A stretch of DNA of 64,000 nt from Panagrolaimus kolymaensis (Eukaryota; Nematoda; Chromadorea; Rhabditida; Panagrolaimidae), in the NCBI GenBank assembly GCA_028622995.1, contig JAJQJQ010000029.1:2232001-2296000 (forward strand), given 5' to 3'. Each line of letters begins with the position of its first letter. Positions within the stretch are counted from its first letter, which is position 1. Shown here in pieces: positions 1 through 9,362 of the stretch. Position numbers and translations under genes: made by a program. The notes below the pieces were generated by a model. That model searched no databases. It had not been told where the DNA came from and worked only from the letters and a program-made list of their open reading frames with translations.

Positions 1-856
1 AACATACCTAAAACAACAAAGAAGAGATTAAAGACATTTTAAGACAAAACGAGTGCATAAACAACCCAAATAAGCAAATTTAAGTGTAAAGCATTCAAAG
101 TAAATAACAACATACCATGGTGAATTTCTGTCTCGAGCTATTAACGCATATCTTCTAACGTAACAGTAATAATTATCCTTTAAATCATTGTCATAGTTAA
201 TCAAAACATTTCTTAGTTTTAATGGATCAAATACCACATCATCATCAACTTTAACAATAAAAGGTTTTGTGTCATTGCAATTCTCAGCCACGAATTTCAT
301 CCAAACAAGAGATTTGATAGTTAAATTCCAATAATCTTCATTAAAATCAGCTTGAAGAATATCACCAAATTCCAATGCTTCTTGATCAACCTTTTCTTGT
401 TGAGTTTCATCGTCCGCTTTTCCCAAAACATAAATAACATCGAATTTGAAGAAATTCTTTAAAGGTTCATTTCCCATTGTTGAACGAAATATTGATCGTC
501 GATGAGCATTTTTAGGATGAGAAATAACAAAGATTACGGTATCCATTTGTGAATTTGGATCAGAGCAAGCAGGAACATTCGGATTTATCAATACAGGATA
601 TGCATAAGGATTAACAATCTAAAAATTTGGGATATTTAAAAGGTATTAATTTTTATCAAAAAGGCATAAATCAAAAAGTTAATTTACTAAAAAGGAAACA
701 ACTTACTTCATTTGTTGCACCATACGATTGTGATTCTTCTCCTTCAGCTAAAGGCTTTTTTCTTGAAAGTAAAAAAATCAAAATTGTAAAGAAAATAACA
801 CCAAAAAATACTCCATAAAAAGTTTTTGTTGATTTTTTTCGCAAAGTAAATCGCAT
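1..856 (-). CDS. GT31 beta-1,3-galactosyltransferase-like, 5' part (runs off the window)
   Basis: Type II Golgi glycosyltransferase of the GT31 (Galactosyl_T) fold, expected to add a hexose in beta-1,3 linkage to glycoprotein or glycolipid acceptors. Exons on the minus strand: 856-707, 618-116, and 7-1, which continues beyond the left edge. The start at 856 matches that of the paralogue at 1061; another ATG lies in frame at 874. Exon 1 encodes a short basic tail and one signal anchor (FYGVFFGVIFFTILIFLLS), ending in SYGATNE. Exon 2 carries the nucleotide-sugar region, including RRSIFRSTMGNE and the metal-binding DxD-type motif KVDDDVVFD. Both introns sit at the same places and phases as in the neighbour, so this is a tandem divergent duplicate. 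Substrate cannot be read from sequence. The C-terminal third lies outside the window. Confidence 0.85.
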
Positions 857-1060
857 TTTTGTCAAAGATAACACAAAAAAAAACCTTTCAACTTGAAAGA
901 GAAAACTTTTTTTCTTGTTTCTTTTGTTCCATCAAAAAAAAGAAAGGTTTTTTTCATGCAAATTACGATTTGGAGTTTGTGAAAAATGATAAAAGCTGTT
1001 TGGAAAATGATTATTCGTTTTATGCGATTCTTATTTATCACATTCAAATCTCAACAAAAA
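857..1060. promoter_or_regulatory. shared divergent promoter of the two GT31 genes
   Basis: About 200 bp separate the two translation starts of the head-to-head GT31 paralogues, so both 5' UTRs and core promoters must lie here. The stretch is A/T homopolymer-rich, with no clear TATA box. In-frame upstream ATGs at 874 (minus) and 986 (plus) could extend either protein. Function is inferred from geometry only. Confidence 0.4.
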
Positions 1061-2168
1061 ATGCGATGTTCATCAAGGAAAATTATTTATGCTGCTGGTA
1101 TTTTCTTCATAATTTTGGTTCTTTTGGTATTTACAAAAAGTTGGCCATTTCAAAAGAAATCCTATTCTTATGGAGCTACAAATGAGGTAAGAGTTTTTTT
1201 TATTAATAAAAGTATCATTGTTATAATATCAAAACTGTTATTAACTTTTTCTTTTCAGCTTATCAAACCTTTTGCATATCCTGTATTGATAAATCCAAAG
1301 ATTCCTGCTTGCTCTAATCCGACTTCAACTAAAAATATTGTTATCATCGTTCATACTCATCCTAAAAATGATAATCGACGATCAAGAATTCGTTCAACAA
1401 TGGGAAATGAAACTTTAAAGAACTTTATTGGTTTTGATATTGTCTTTGCTACGGGAAAGCCTGAAAATGAATCTTTACAAGTTGATGTTGATCAAGAAAC
1501 CGCACAATATGGCGATATCCTTCAAGCTGATTTTGCTGATACATATTGGAATTTAACAACCAAAGCTATAGTTTGGATAAAATATGTGGCTGAAAATTGT
1601 GCTGATAAGAATCCTTTTATTCTGAAAATGGATGATGACGTTGTATTTGATGTTGCAAAAATGAAAGATATCTTTCTGATGAATTCCAAAGAACTTCAAA
1701 ATAACTTTTATTGTAATGTGCGAAAACATACTCCAATATTTCGACAAAAAGGTTATAAATGGTAAGTATGAAAGAAGCTTTTCTGTTTATCAAAGTATTT
1801 TTTATAGGCGTGTTCCTGAAACTGAAATGGATTTATCCTACAAATACTATGATGATTATTGTCTTGGATATGCATATTTAACGTCGACTAATGTGATTAT
1901 GAAAGAATGGAAATATATGAAAAGCCACAAAGTACACTTTCATAAAATTGATGATTTCTTTGTTACTGGAAAATTGGCTGGTGAAGTGAATGTTGGTCTC
2001 ATAAATGGTTATGGAGAATTCAGACAAGTAACTAATTGGGAAAGAATTGTGAACACTGCAAATATTGTATTCTATGTATGTCATGATCCTGAACATCTTC
2101 CAATCATTTGGAAACATATTTATGATAGAAGTTTAAAAGGAATTTTGAATAATCCTTTAATTGCCTAA
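1061..2168 (+). CDS. GT31 beta-1,3-galactosyltransferase-like
   Basis: Complete paralogue of the gene at 1-856. Exons 1061-1186, 1259-1761 and 1808-2168 give 329 residues. It has a type II membrane anchor at about residues 10-28 (AAGIFFIILVLLVF) and the conserved exon junction SYGATNE. The GT31 catalytic region includes RRSRIRSTMGNE and the metal/UDP-sugar motif KMDDDVVFD at about residues 165-173. Exon 3 holds the C-terminal half (YYDDYCLGYAYLTS). The usual acidic EDVxxG motif near the end is replaced by IDDFFVTGKLA, keeping two Asp but not the Glu. The start at 1061 aligns with the neighbour; an upstream in-frame ATG at 986 would add 25 residues. An AATAAA signal follows at 2215. Likely Golgi lumenal; acceptor and donor unknown. 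Confidence 0.88.
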
Positions 2169-2768
2169 CTAGGTTTATTTTGTAATTTGTAAAATTTTGA
2201 TAAAATTGTATAATAATAAACTATTTTCTTGCATATGTAGTTGCTTTGTGGTTAAATAAATGAATAGCCGAAGGAGATGAGGGAATGGAGAGTTTGTAGT
2301 AATATTATGCCGGGTACTACCTACAGAATGATTAGCCTTCGCCTAAGGTGATAGTGTATTCATTGAAAAAGACTACCGTATTGCTTATCCCAAATACTAA
2401 TGCGTTTACGAGTAAGTGGTTAAAAAAGCAGTAATGATAGTGTGGTAGTGATTAGAAAAAGTTAGAAAAACTATGTTTTTTTATTGCGTCGATGATGCTT
2501 GTTTAAAAATCTTGAAAAAACAGAATTTACTGATCCAAATCGGGCTTTGCCTTTTCCAAACAAAAAAAATATGAAGCTAACAAAACAGCTTGGATTATGG
2601 TCTTTTGTTTTTTGTTAGTTCCATGCATGAACGCACGCAAAATATGCAAATTTTTTAAACTCATTTTCGAAGCAACAAAAGTTCAAATTCGCTCAATTTT
2701 CATTCTTCAAACTTTTTTGTTTGTTTCTTTGCGTGAGTGAAAATTTGTTGTTTGGCAACTTGCAAAAA
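2169..2768. other. intergenic, GT31 3' end to Cys-rich gene promoter
   Basis: Holds the AATAAA (2215-2220) of the GT31 gene. A 150-bp stretch around 2270-2420 is visibly richer in G/C than its surroundings, with no open frame and no tRNA fold that I could recognise. A small inverted repeat (gctaacaaaac with gttttttgttag, about 2577-2620) also lies here. No gene supported. Confidence 0.3.
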
Positions 2769-4694
2769 ATGTTCAACCAAAACGCTGCTTCTGTTTCATT
2801 CAATCAACTTCTTTTTCTTCTCATCTTCCTTGTTTCTTCATCATCAAAGTTCGTCGTCGTGGTTGAAGCTGTAACTTGTCAATATGGAGTAACTTGTTTA
2901 CCTTATGCTCAATATCAACCTGCCGAAGGTAATTAACTATTTCTCCTTCATCTAATGCTTCTTTCTAACTTACATATATTTTTAGTTCCAACATTTGAAA
3001 TTACAACAAAAGAATGTGATGTCTGTTCATATTTTCAATGTGTGCTTGATGGTAACAAAGTCATTAGCGGCTATGGATGCCTTGATGATTTCTATCAACT
3101 TTGTCCAAATGCTCCATTAGCTGAAGAAACTAATCTTCGACGAAAGTCTCATAATTGGTATTATAATATTTCAATCAGTGTTTCATCGTGCGGTTGGGAA
3201 GATTGTGCTGCCTTAATGTGGGAAAAGGATGTAAGTTTTTGTTACGTTTCTTACAATCTTTTCATTGTGTTTAACATTTTAGTATGATACTTTTGGACTT
3301 CAAATTGATGCATTATTTGGTAAAGCTGTTGTTCAAAAGGACTATAACGAAACCTGCTCTGTATCTTCTACTATTGCACCATCAACGCATGAACCTTCAA
3401 CAACTACTACCTCTACCAGCACAAAATATCAACGTCCTGATAAAATCAAATGTGAATATGGAGCAACTTGTGAACCGTTTGCACAATATCAACGAGGAAA
3501 AGGTAACTAACTACTTTCTTTTTATCTTAAGCTTCTAACTTACATATGTTTTTAGTTCCACCATTAGAAAACATAACAAAAGAATGTGATGTTTGTTCAT
3601 ATTTTCAATGTGTCATCGATGGCAACAAAGTTATTAGCGGCTATGGTTGTCTCGATGATTTCTATCAACTTTGTCCAAATGCTCCTTTAGCTGAAGAAAA
3701 TCAACTTCGAAAAACGTCTCATAATTGGTATTATAATAATTCAATCAGTGTTACATCATGCGGTTGGGAAGATTGTGCTGCCTTAATGTGGGAAAAGGAT
3801 GTAAGTTTTTGTTATGTTTCTTTTTCTTGTTATATTTCTTACAAATCTTTTCATTGTGTTTAACATTTTAGAATGCGACTTTTGGACTTAATATTGATGC
3901 TCTATTTGATAAAGATGTTGTTGACAAGGATTACAATGAAACTTGCAGGGTTCCACCAACTTATGCACCATCAACTCAAGCACCTCTTCCTTTTCCATCT
4001 CGTCCTCCACCACGTACTCAAGCACCTCCATCATCTCGAAAACTTACATGCGGGGTTGCAAATCGTTGTTATGAAGAAATGTATTTTGGTTTTGGAGGTT
4101 TTCTTGCTTTTGTTAAAAACTTTTCTTTTTAATCCTCAATTTTTTAGTTCCTAAAGATATTGCAACAAGACATAAATCTTGTGATGCTTGTGTGTATTAT
4201 CAATGTAAACTTGGAAATGGTTATGGTAAACTTGGTTTTGGATGCTTCGAAGACTTCGTTAGTGATTGTAATTTGGACTCAAAAGTAATACAAACAATTC
4301 AAAGTGGAATGAACAAAGATGCCAAATATCAATATGGTGATAACAAAGTTGTATTTCATTCATGCAAGGATTCTGATAATTGTGCAGAAAGGGATACTCC
4401 TCAAGTTGTAAGTTTCACACATATATTGCTAAATGACATTATTAACACATCTTTATTTTCAGACTGTCAACAATAATTATGATAGTCATAATGGTGGTAA
4501 GCCTTATGATCCTTTTCAAACTGAATGTGTAAGTTAAAAGTTATATGAAAAATGTTAAACACTACATTGATTCTTTTTTTTAGCCTGCTGCTGCTCATAC
4601 AGATAATAACCACTCAAAAGGAATCTCAATGGTTGATATGAAATTTCAAGAAATGATGATGGTTTTTGCCTTAATTTATATTGTATTTTTGTAA
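2769..4694 (+). CDS. secreted or GPI-anchored protein with three Cys-rich modules
   Basis: Eight exons: 2769-2928, 2986-3230, 3283-3502, 3556-3800, 3872-4097, 4148-4407, 4463-4528, 4584-4694; 510 residues. The start at 2769 gives a signal peptide (hydrophobic core LLFLLIFLVSSSS). Three modules follow, each opening C-(Y/V)-x-x-x-C and carrying CD(V/A)C-x-(Y)-(F/Y)QC, G(Y/F)GC-x-(D)DF, then a closing SCxxxxCA. Modules 1 and 2 are almost identical; module 3 is diverged. Thr/Pro-rich, probably O-glycosylated linkers join them. The protein ends in a short hydrophobic tail (VFALIYIVFL), which suggests a GPI signal or membrane anchor. The Cys spacing recalls nematode ET-module or Ly6-like domains, but I cannot assign the family. 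Expected at the cell surface or secreted. Polyadenylation signal near 4747. Confidence 0.75.
2986..4097 (+). repeat. internal tandem duplication of a two-exon module, introns included
   Basis: Exon pair 2986-3230/3283-3502 is repeated as 3556-3800/3872-4097. The similarity includes the introns: the sequence before both module acceptors is nearly the same (ttctaacttacatat-tttttagttcca), and both following introns start gtaagtttttgtta. Most codons match, and differences cluster in the Thr/Pro linkers. This points to a recent unequal exchange inside the gene. Confidence 0.8.
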
Positions 4695-4746
4695 TTTATG
4701 CTTTTGTAAATGTTAGTATCTAATTTAAATTTGTAATTTATATATA

Positions 4747-4752
4747 AATAAA
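4747..4752 (+). promoter_or_regulatory. polyadenylation signal AATAAA of the Cys-rich gene
   Basis: AATAAA 50 bp after the stop codon of the upstream gene, followed by a T-rich stretch. Confidence 0.55.
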
Positions 4753-4977
4753 ACTTTTATCTCAAATTTCTTGTTGTCTTGATGCACTATTTTTAATGAC
4801 AAGAGTTTGCATTCGTTTTTGTAATGTCAACTTTTCTTCCTTTTCCACTCTTCTTCCATCGACTGTTACTTGCAAACATGGATGCGGCGGCGGCATTTTT
4901 TTTTGTGTTAGTTTTTGAAGATTTAAAACAATCTTGATTTTCTTAACTTTTTTACTAATTAAAGAAATCCAAATTCA

Positions 4978-6003
4978 TTAATGATTTGTTTTTTCACAAA
5001 TTTCTTTGTTTTTTGAGTGTTCGATGAGCATCCACAAAGCTTTCATAGTTTCTCCATTCATTCCAGGAAAGTTTATTAATGGCGGTCGACTTTCTTCTGT
5101 GAGTTCTGTTGTGGCAATAATATTTTCGATAAAGTTTTGAAGCTTTTCCTTATAATTATTCGAGATAGCATTGGAAAATCCCAAATCAATGATAATTTTG
5201 TTGGGCTTCTGAAAAACGGAAAACTATGTTAAGCAAAAATCTTTTTTTTACTCGCTTACTTTTAATTTCTGAAAAAATATTTCAAACGTAAAAATTTCTG
5301 GAATATTGTAAATTGCAAATTTCTTAATTTTCGATATATTTAAAATTTTAACTAAATTTTCTGCTGTTTCTGAATTGATTAGACTTTTACCATTTCCATT
5401 GGCTTGGAAATTCGGAAGAATATAATCAAAATCTTTTAGATTTGGAAAAATTTCTATTATTTTTTCTATTGAAACAATTTCTCCATCATTTTCATATTGA
5501 CCTTGAGTTATTATGGTTCCATTAAGGCATAAATTTAAAAGTTTTTCAGTTGAAGCAAATATTTTAAATTCCTCGAAAGTTAATTTTTGTTTTCGTAAAC
5601 CCAAAGAAAATATATCACATCGATATATTTTGGAGGCAATGGACGCAGCTATAGAATCGCAATCATTAATTTCAAGGGCTTTGAAAATCCAAATTTTTTG
5701 TTGATCAAAAGAATTAATATTTTTTATTATTTTTTGATGTAAGATTCCATTAATTTCTTGGACCACCCAAACTTTTGATCTCCAACGAAATTTTAAATTT
5801 TTCAAAGTAATTATTGGTTGATTTAAATAAAAATATTTACATGATTTTATAAGTTTATTATAAACTTTGGCGGTGGATGGATTTTTTGATAAATAAAAAA
5901 TTATATTTTCTGGAATACAAAAGTTTTGAACTTTTGGAGGATTTGAATAAACTGAAGGCAAAATTTTAGAAAGATACTTCCGCTTTCGATTATTATTATT
6001 CAT
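4978..6003 (-). CDS. F-box-like family protein (two-exon form)
   Basis: Exons 6003-5260 and 5208-4978 encode 324 residues. Like all members of this local family it starts with a basic tail (RKRKYLS), then an N-terminal motif IPENIIFYLSKNPS...LIKSCKYFYL. This reads like a degenerate F-box (LP-x-E/N-I ... L-x-x-x-CK-x-F). A middle region follows with the signatures KIYRCDI, KLTFEEFKIF and EIFPNLKDF, then SETAENLVKI and IPEIFTFEIFFQKLK just before the phase-0 intron. Exon 2 holds a separate short conserved domain (YKEKLQNFI, RPPLINFPGMN). If the F-box reading is right, it would recruit substrates to an SCF ubiquitin ligase; that is inference. The start at 6003 was chosen because MNNNNRKRK matches the other members; an upstream ATG at 6066 would add an unrelated hydrophobic stretch. 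Confidence 0.7.
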
Positions 6004-6424
6004 TATTACACGAAAATAAAATATTCCACACCAAAAAAAATTAAATAGTAAAAATAAGTATTCCAATAAAAATTTCCCACATTGCTTTTATTTTTTTTTT
6101 GAATTCAAAATCAATAACTAAAAAAATGCTTTCAACAACAAAGAAAAAAAGGTGCAACCGAAGGTGCGGCTTGTCGCATCTCAACAACAATGCGTCGTGG
6201 TTAATGGCCAAAGATTAGAGTTATTGTTGCAAAAAGAAATGAAAAAAAGCACAAATTTTTTTGTTACATTCTTTTTCCATTTTTTGTTACTTTTTCAAAA
6301 AAAAACCATGGTAATCCTTTTTTTTTTCTTTAAAAAACCATAGTTTTAATTAACAAAAAATAATTAAGAAAAATAAAAGTCAGAAATTTTGTTTGATTTT
6401 TTTGAAAATATTTTTTTTTCATAT
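6004..6424. other. intergenic between two family members
   Basis: AT-rich, with long T runs. It contains a short G/C-richer patch near 6150-6240 but no conserved reading frame. It presumably holds the promoter of the minus-strand gene starting at 6003 and the 3' end of the one ending at 6425. Confidence 0.3.
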
Positions 6425-7572
6425 TCATACAAATAAAAAATTAGTAAAAAAATAAATTATCAAACGTAAAATTATTGGAATTATAAAAAAGCAAGCAATA
6501 TGGGTAAATAAATGATAATAAAAACTTCCAAAGTAATTATCAGATAATTTTTTTTGTGATTCATTACTTTGACCAGGAAATTTAATGTAATAACGAAGCT
6601 TTGTTTTTTGTTGAATAAATTTATCTATGTATGTTTGAAGTCGATGTTGATAATTTTGAGATATGGAATTATGAAAATGAAATTGTCCTTCTTTTAAAAT
6701 TTTCTAAAAAATGTTTTTTTTATTAAAATTTTTTAGAAATCAAGCATCCCTAATTATATAAATTGGCAATTGTTATAAATACTTACTTTAGAATTATCAA
6801 AGAATGTTTCATAATCAAATGTTTCAGGAATTTCATAAAATAAAAACTTTTTAATATTTTTTAAATGAGAAATTTTTAATAATTTTTTTGCAGTTGAAGG
6901 TGTAATAGACAGCCCAGATTCATCATAACTAAAAAGATTAAATAAATATTAAAAATAATTAAAAGTTAATTTAACTCACTAAGCTAATTCTTTAAGGTTT
7001 GGAAGATTTTCAAGAATTATTTCAAATGGAACAATTTCATGGGTTTTTTCATTTTTAATTTCATTATTATAAAACAATATGCTTTGAATTTTGTTGTTAG
7101 AAGATGACGACGACAAAATCATAAATTCATTAAAAGTTATTTTTTGTTTAAATAAATATAATTTATTTATATCACTTCGATATATTTTTGAAATTAATAA
7201 CGATGCATCGCCATGAGGTAAAATAGTTAATTCATCAAATAACCAAAGTTTGTAATGGCATTTTTTAAGATCGATAAGTTTATTAATACTTCTAAACCAT
7301 CCATGGTTTTGTGAAGATTCACCAAATTCAGAAGTATTTTTTTTAGGTTCATTATTAATGAATAAATGTGATTCATAAGAGCAATAAGAAAAATTTTGAA
7401 TTGGAATAATTTGAGTTTTTCTTAAAATAAAATATTTGCAAGTTTTGATAAGTTTTGTAAAAGTTTTGAAACATTTTGGGTTCGTTTTTAAATAATAAAT
7501 AATGGAAGAAGGAAATGAAAAATTTTGGAGATGGGATGAAGCAAAGGAATTTATATTATCACTAGTAGCCAT
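6425..7572 (-). CDS. F-box-like family protein with C-terminal membrane segment
   Basis: Exons 7572-6980, 6928-6787 and 6703-6425 encode 337 residues. Family signatures are present: FPSSIIYYLKTNP, LIKTCKYFIL, SKIYRSDI, KITFNEFMIL, ENLPNLKEL, PSTAKKLLKI and IPETFDYETFFDNSK. It belongs to the three-exon subfamily, with an extra phase-2 intron after NLPNLKEL and the common phase-0 intron after the FFDN-K motif. The last exon keeps the short C-terminal domain (NYQHRLQTYIDKF, IKFPGQS). In place of the usual ending it runs into a strongly hydrophobic tail (IACFFIIPIILRLIIYFF) and stops six residues later. This would make a tail-anchored protein, unlike its neighbours. Function unknown. Confidence 0.68.
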
Positions 7573-8209
7573 ATTGATTAAGTAATAAAAAAGAAAGAGA
7601 GCAACAATATTTTATTAAAAAAATAAAAAAACTTTTCTGAGATTTATGGATAGGAACTGAAAAACCTTGATAGCATCTTCTTTTTTCTTCTAAAAATTAA
7701 AAATATTTTGAGGTCACTTTTTAAGGCATTGTTATTGTTGTTTACCATTTTTTTTGTTATTGTTTTTCAACAAACTTGGCTTTGCATGCAATGATCATAG
7801 CAATAAGACTTAAATAGTAAGCATCAATTTTAAGGGTATTTTGATATATAAAAAATAATGGGATTTCGAAGTGAAAAATCCTGTGAACCAAGAGGATAAG
7901 CAAAGGAATTACACTATTCAATTTCTTTGCAGACGAAGTAAACATTTTTGATTGCAGAAAAGATAGCATAACGGAAAAATAAATTTGTTGTTGTGGCGAA
8001 GAAAAAAAAAGATTTTTTTCTATTAATTGAAAAATATCTTCAGATCATTTTTAAGATTTGTTTTTGGCTTACCTTTATTGTTATTTATTGGTCAAAATGA
8101 AATTTGTTTTTGTATTGACCATAGTATAAAGTTCTGTCAACAAAAATTCAGGATCGATAGAATAGTTTGGAAATCAAATTTCAGCTTTTTTATCCTATTT
8201 TATTTTAGC
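7573..8209. other. intergenic, divergent starts of two family members
   Basis: A minus-strand hydrophobic open frame at 7757-7969 and an in-frame extension at 8027-8209 exist, but neither has family similarity or a convincing gene context. A TATTTTAG directly before the ATG at 8210 could be a trans-splice acceptor. Otherwise AT-rich spacer. Confidence 0.3.
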
Positions 8210-9287
8210 ATGAATACTAAAAAACGAAAACATCCTTCTTCTTCTAATTCGAATTTAATTTCAATTTATTCAAATCCACCAAAAATTCAAAACTTTTCAA
8301 TTCCACGGAATATAATTTTTTATATTTCAAAAAATCTTTTAACCGTCAAAGTTTATGAAAAACTTATAAATTTATGCAAATATTTTTACTTTCAAAATCC
8401 TATTATTATTCTATCAAATTTAGCTTTTAAAACTGGTTTTAAATTTTGGTATATTGAAAAAGTAAATGGATGCAATTATTTTGGAATTATCCAATGACAA
8501 CAAAAATGATTACGACGCAACAAAAAATTTGGTTAAATGGTTCATTAAAAATTTGTGATTCACATCAACATGAAATTGCTTCGACTTTAATTCCTCAAGT
8601 TTCCCAATTCTTTGGAAAAGTTTTAGTTCTCACTGGTCAACGTATAACTTTAAATGAATTTAATTTTCTTGCTTTAAATGGTGGAATTATTGAATTGGAT
8701 TTTAAAGGAACTTTTATTATTAAAGAAAATGGAAGCGTTTTGCAAATGGAAAAAATAATTGAAAATCTTCCAAATTTAAGAAAACTTTATTATAGCAACG
8801 GTGATGGCAATTTTGCTGAAAGGGATTCAATTAATTCTGAAACTGCCGAAAAATTAGTTAAAATTGCTCATTTTAATAAATTGAAAGTTTTTTGGGTTCG
8901 TAGAATTCCTGAAGTCTTCAATTTTAAAGTTTTCTTTGAAAATTTACAAGTAAGTTTGCCTTTCTCTTTTTATTTCCAGGAAAAATGAGTCAAAAACGAT
9001 TTAATAATTTTTTCAACTCCGTAAAAATTCAAAAAAAGCTTTCTGATTTGTTTTAATTAAAAAAATTTTTATGAAACAATAACAATGGACATTGATCTCT
9101 TTTTTGATCAACATCTTCAGAAACATATAAATATGAGCTCATTGGTTTTATTAATTGTTTCATTTCTGCTGGAATAAATCAACGAAATCGTCCTATGTTA
9201 ATTTATTTTCCAGAAATGACAGATGGAAAATTTAAGGCATTAAAAAGCTTCCGTAAAAAGTATCAAAAGAAGCATAAAATTGTTTAA
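8210..9287 (+). pseudogene. F-box-like family member with two frameshifts
   Basis: Starts like an intact member (MNTKKRKHPSS, then NIIFYISKN and LINLCKYFYF). The frame breaks in the 8465-8500 region: the first frame ends at a TGA after NYFGIIQ, and family similarity resumes one frame over at about 8505 (TQQKIWLNGSLKI). It continues through ITLNEFNFL, ENLPNLRKL, SETAEKLVKI and FFENLQ to a donor at 8950. The second exon is damaged too. The acceptor AG expected near 9071 reads ATG rather than TAG, and a second frameshift falls near 9100 between DIDLFF and SSETYKYEL. The rest is recognisable (FINCFISAG, RPMLIYFPEMTDG) to a TAA at 9287. Several independent lesions point to a decayed copy rather than programmed frameshifting. 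Confidence 0.75.
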
Positions 9288-9362
9288 GTAATTTTTTTTA
9301 TTCTTTATTTTGTTGAAATTAAAAAAAATGCAATATCAAAAAATAAGATCCATTCGCTTCAG

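Noticed and set aside
2270..2420. Possible structured RNA in the G/C-richer intergenic patch
   Set aside because: I could not find a convincing fold or known RNA motif by eye, so it is recorded only as intergenic content.
7757..7969. Hydrophobic minus-strand open frame of 70 codons
   Set aside because: No paralogue, no splice context and T-rich composition; probably chance.
8465..8505. Programmed ribosomal frameshift in the family copy at 8210
   Set aside because: No slippery heptamer at the right place, and the same copy has a second frameshift and a lost acceptor, so decay is simpler.
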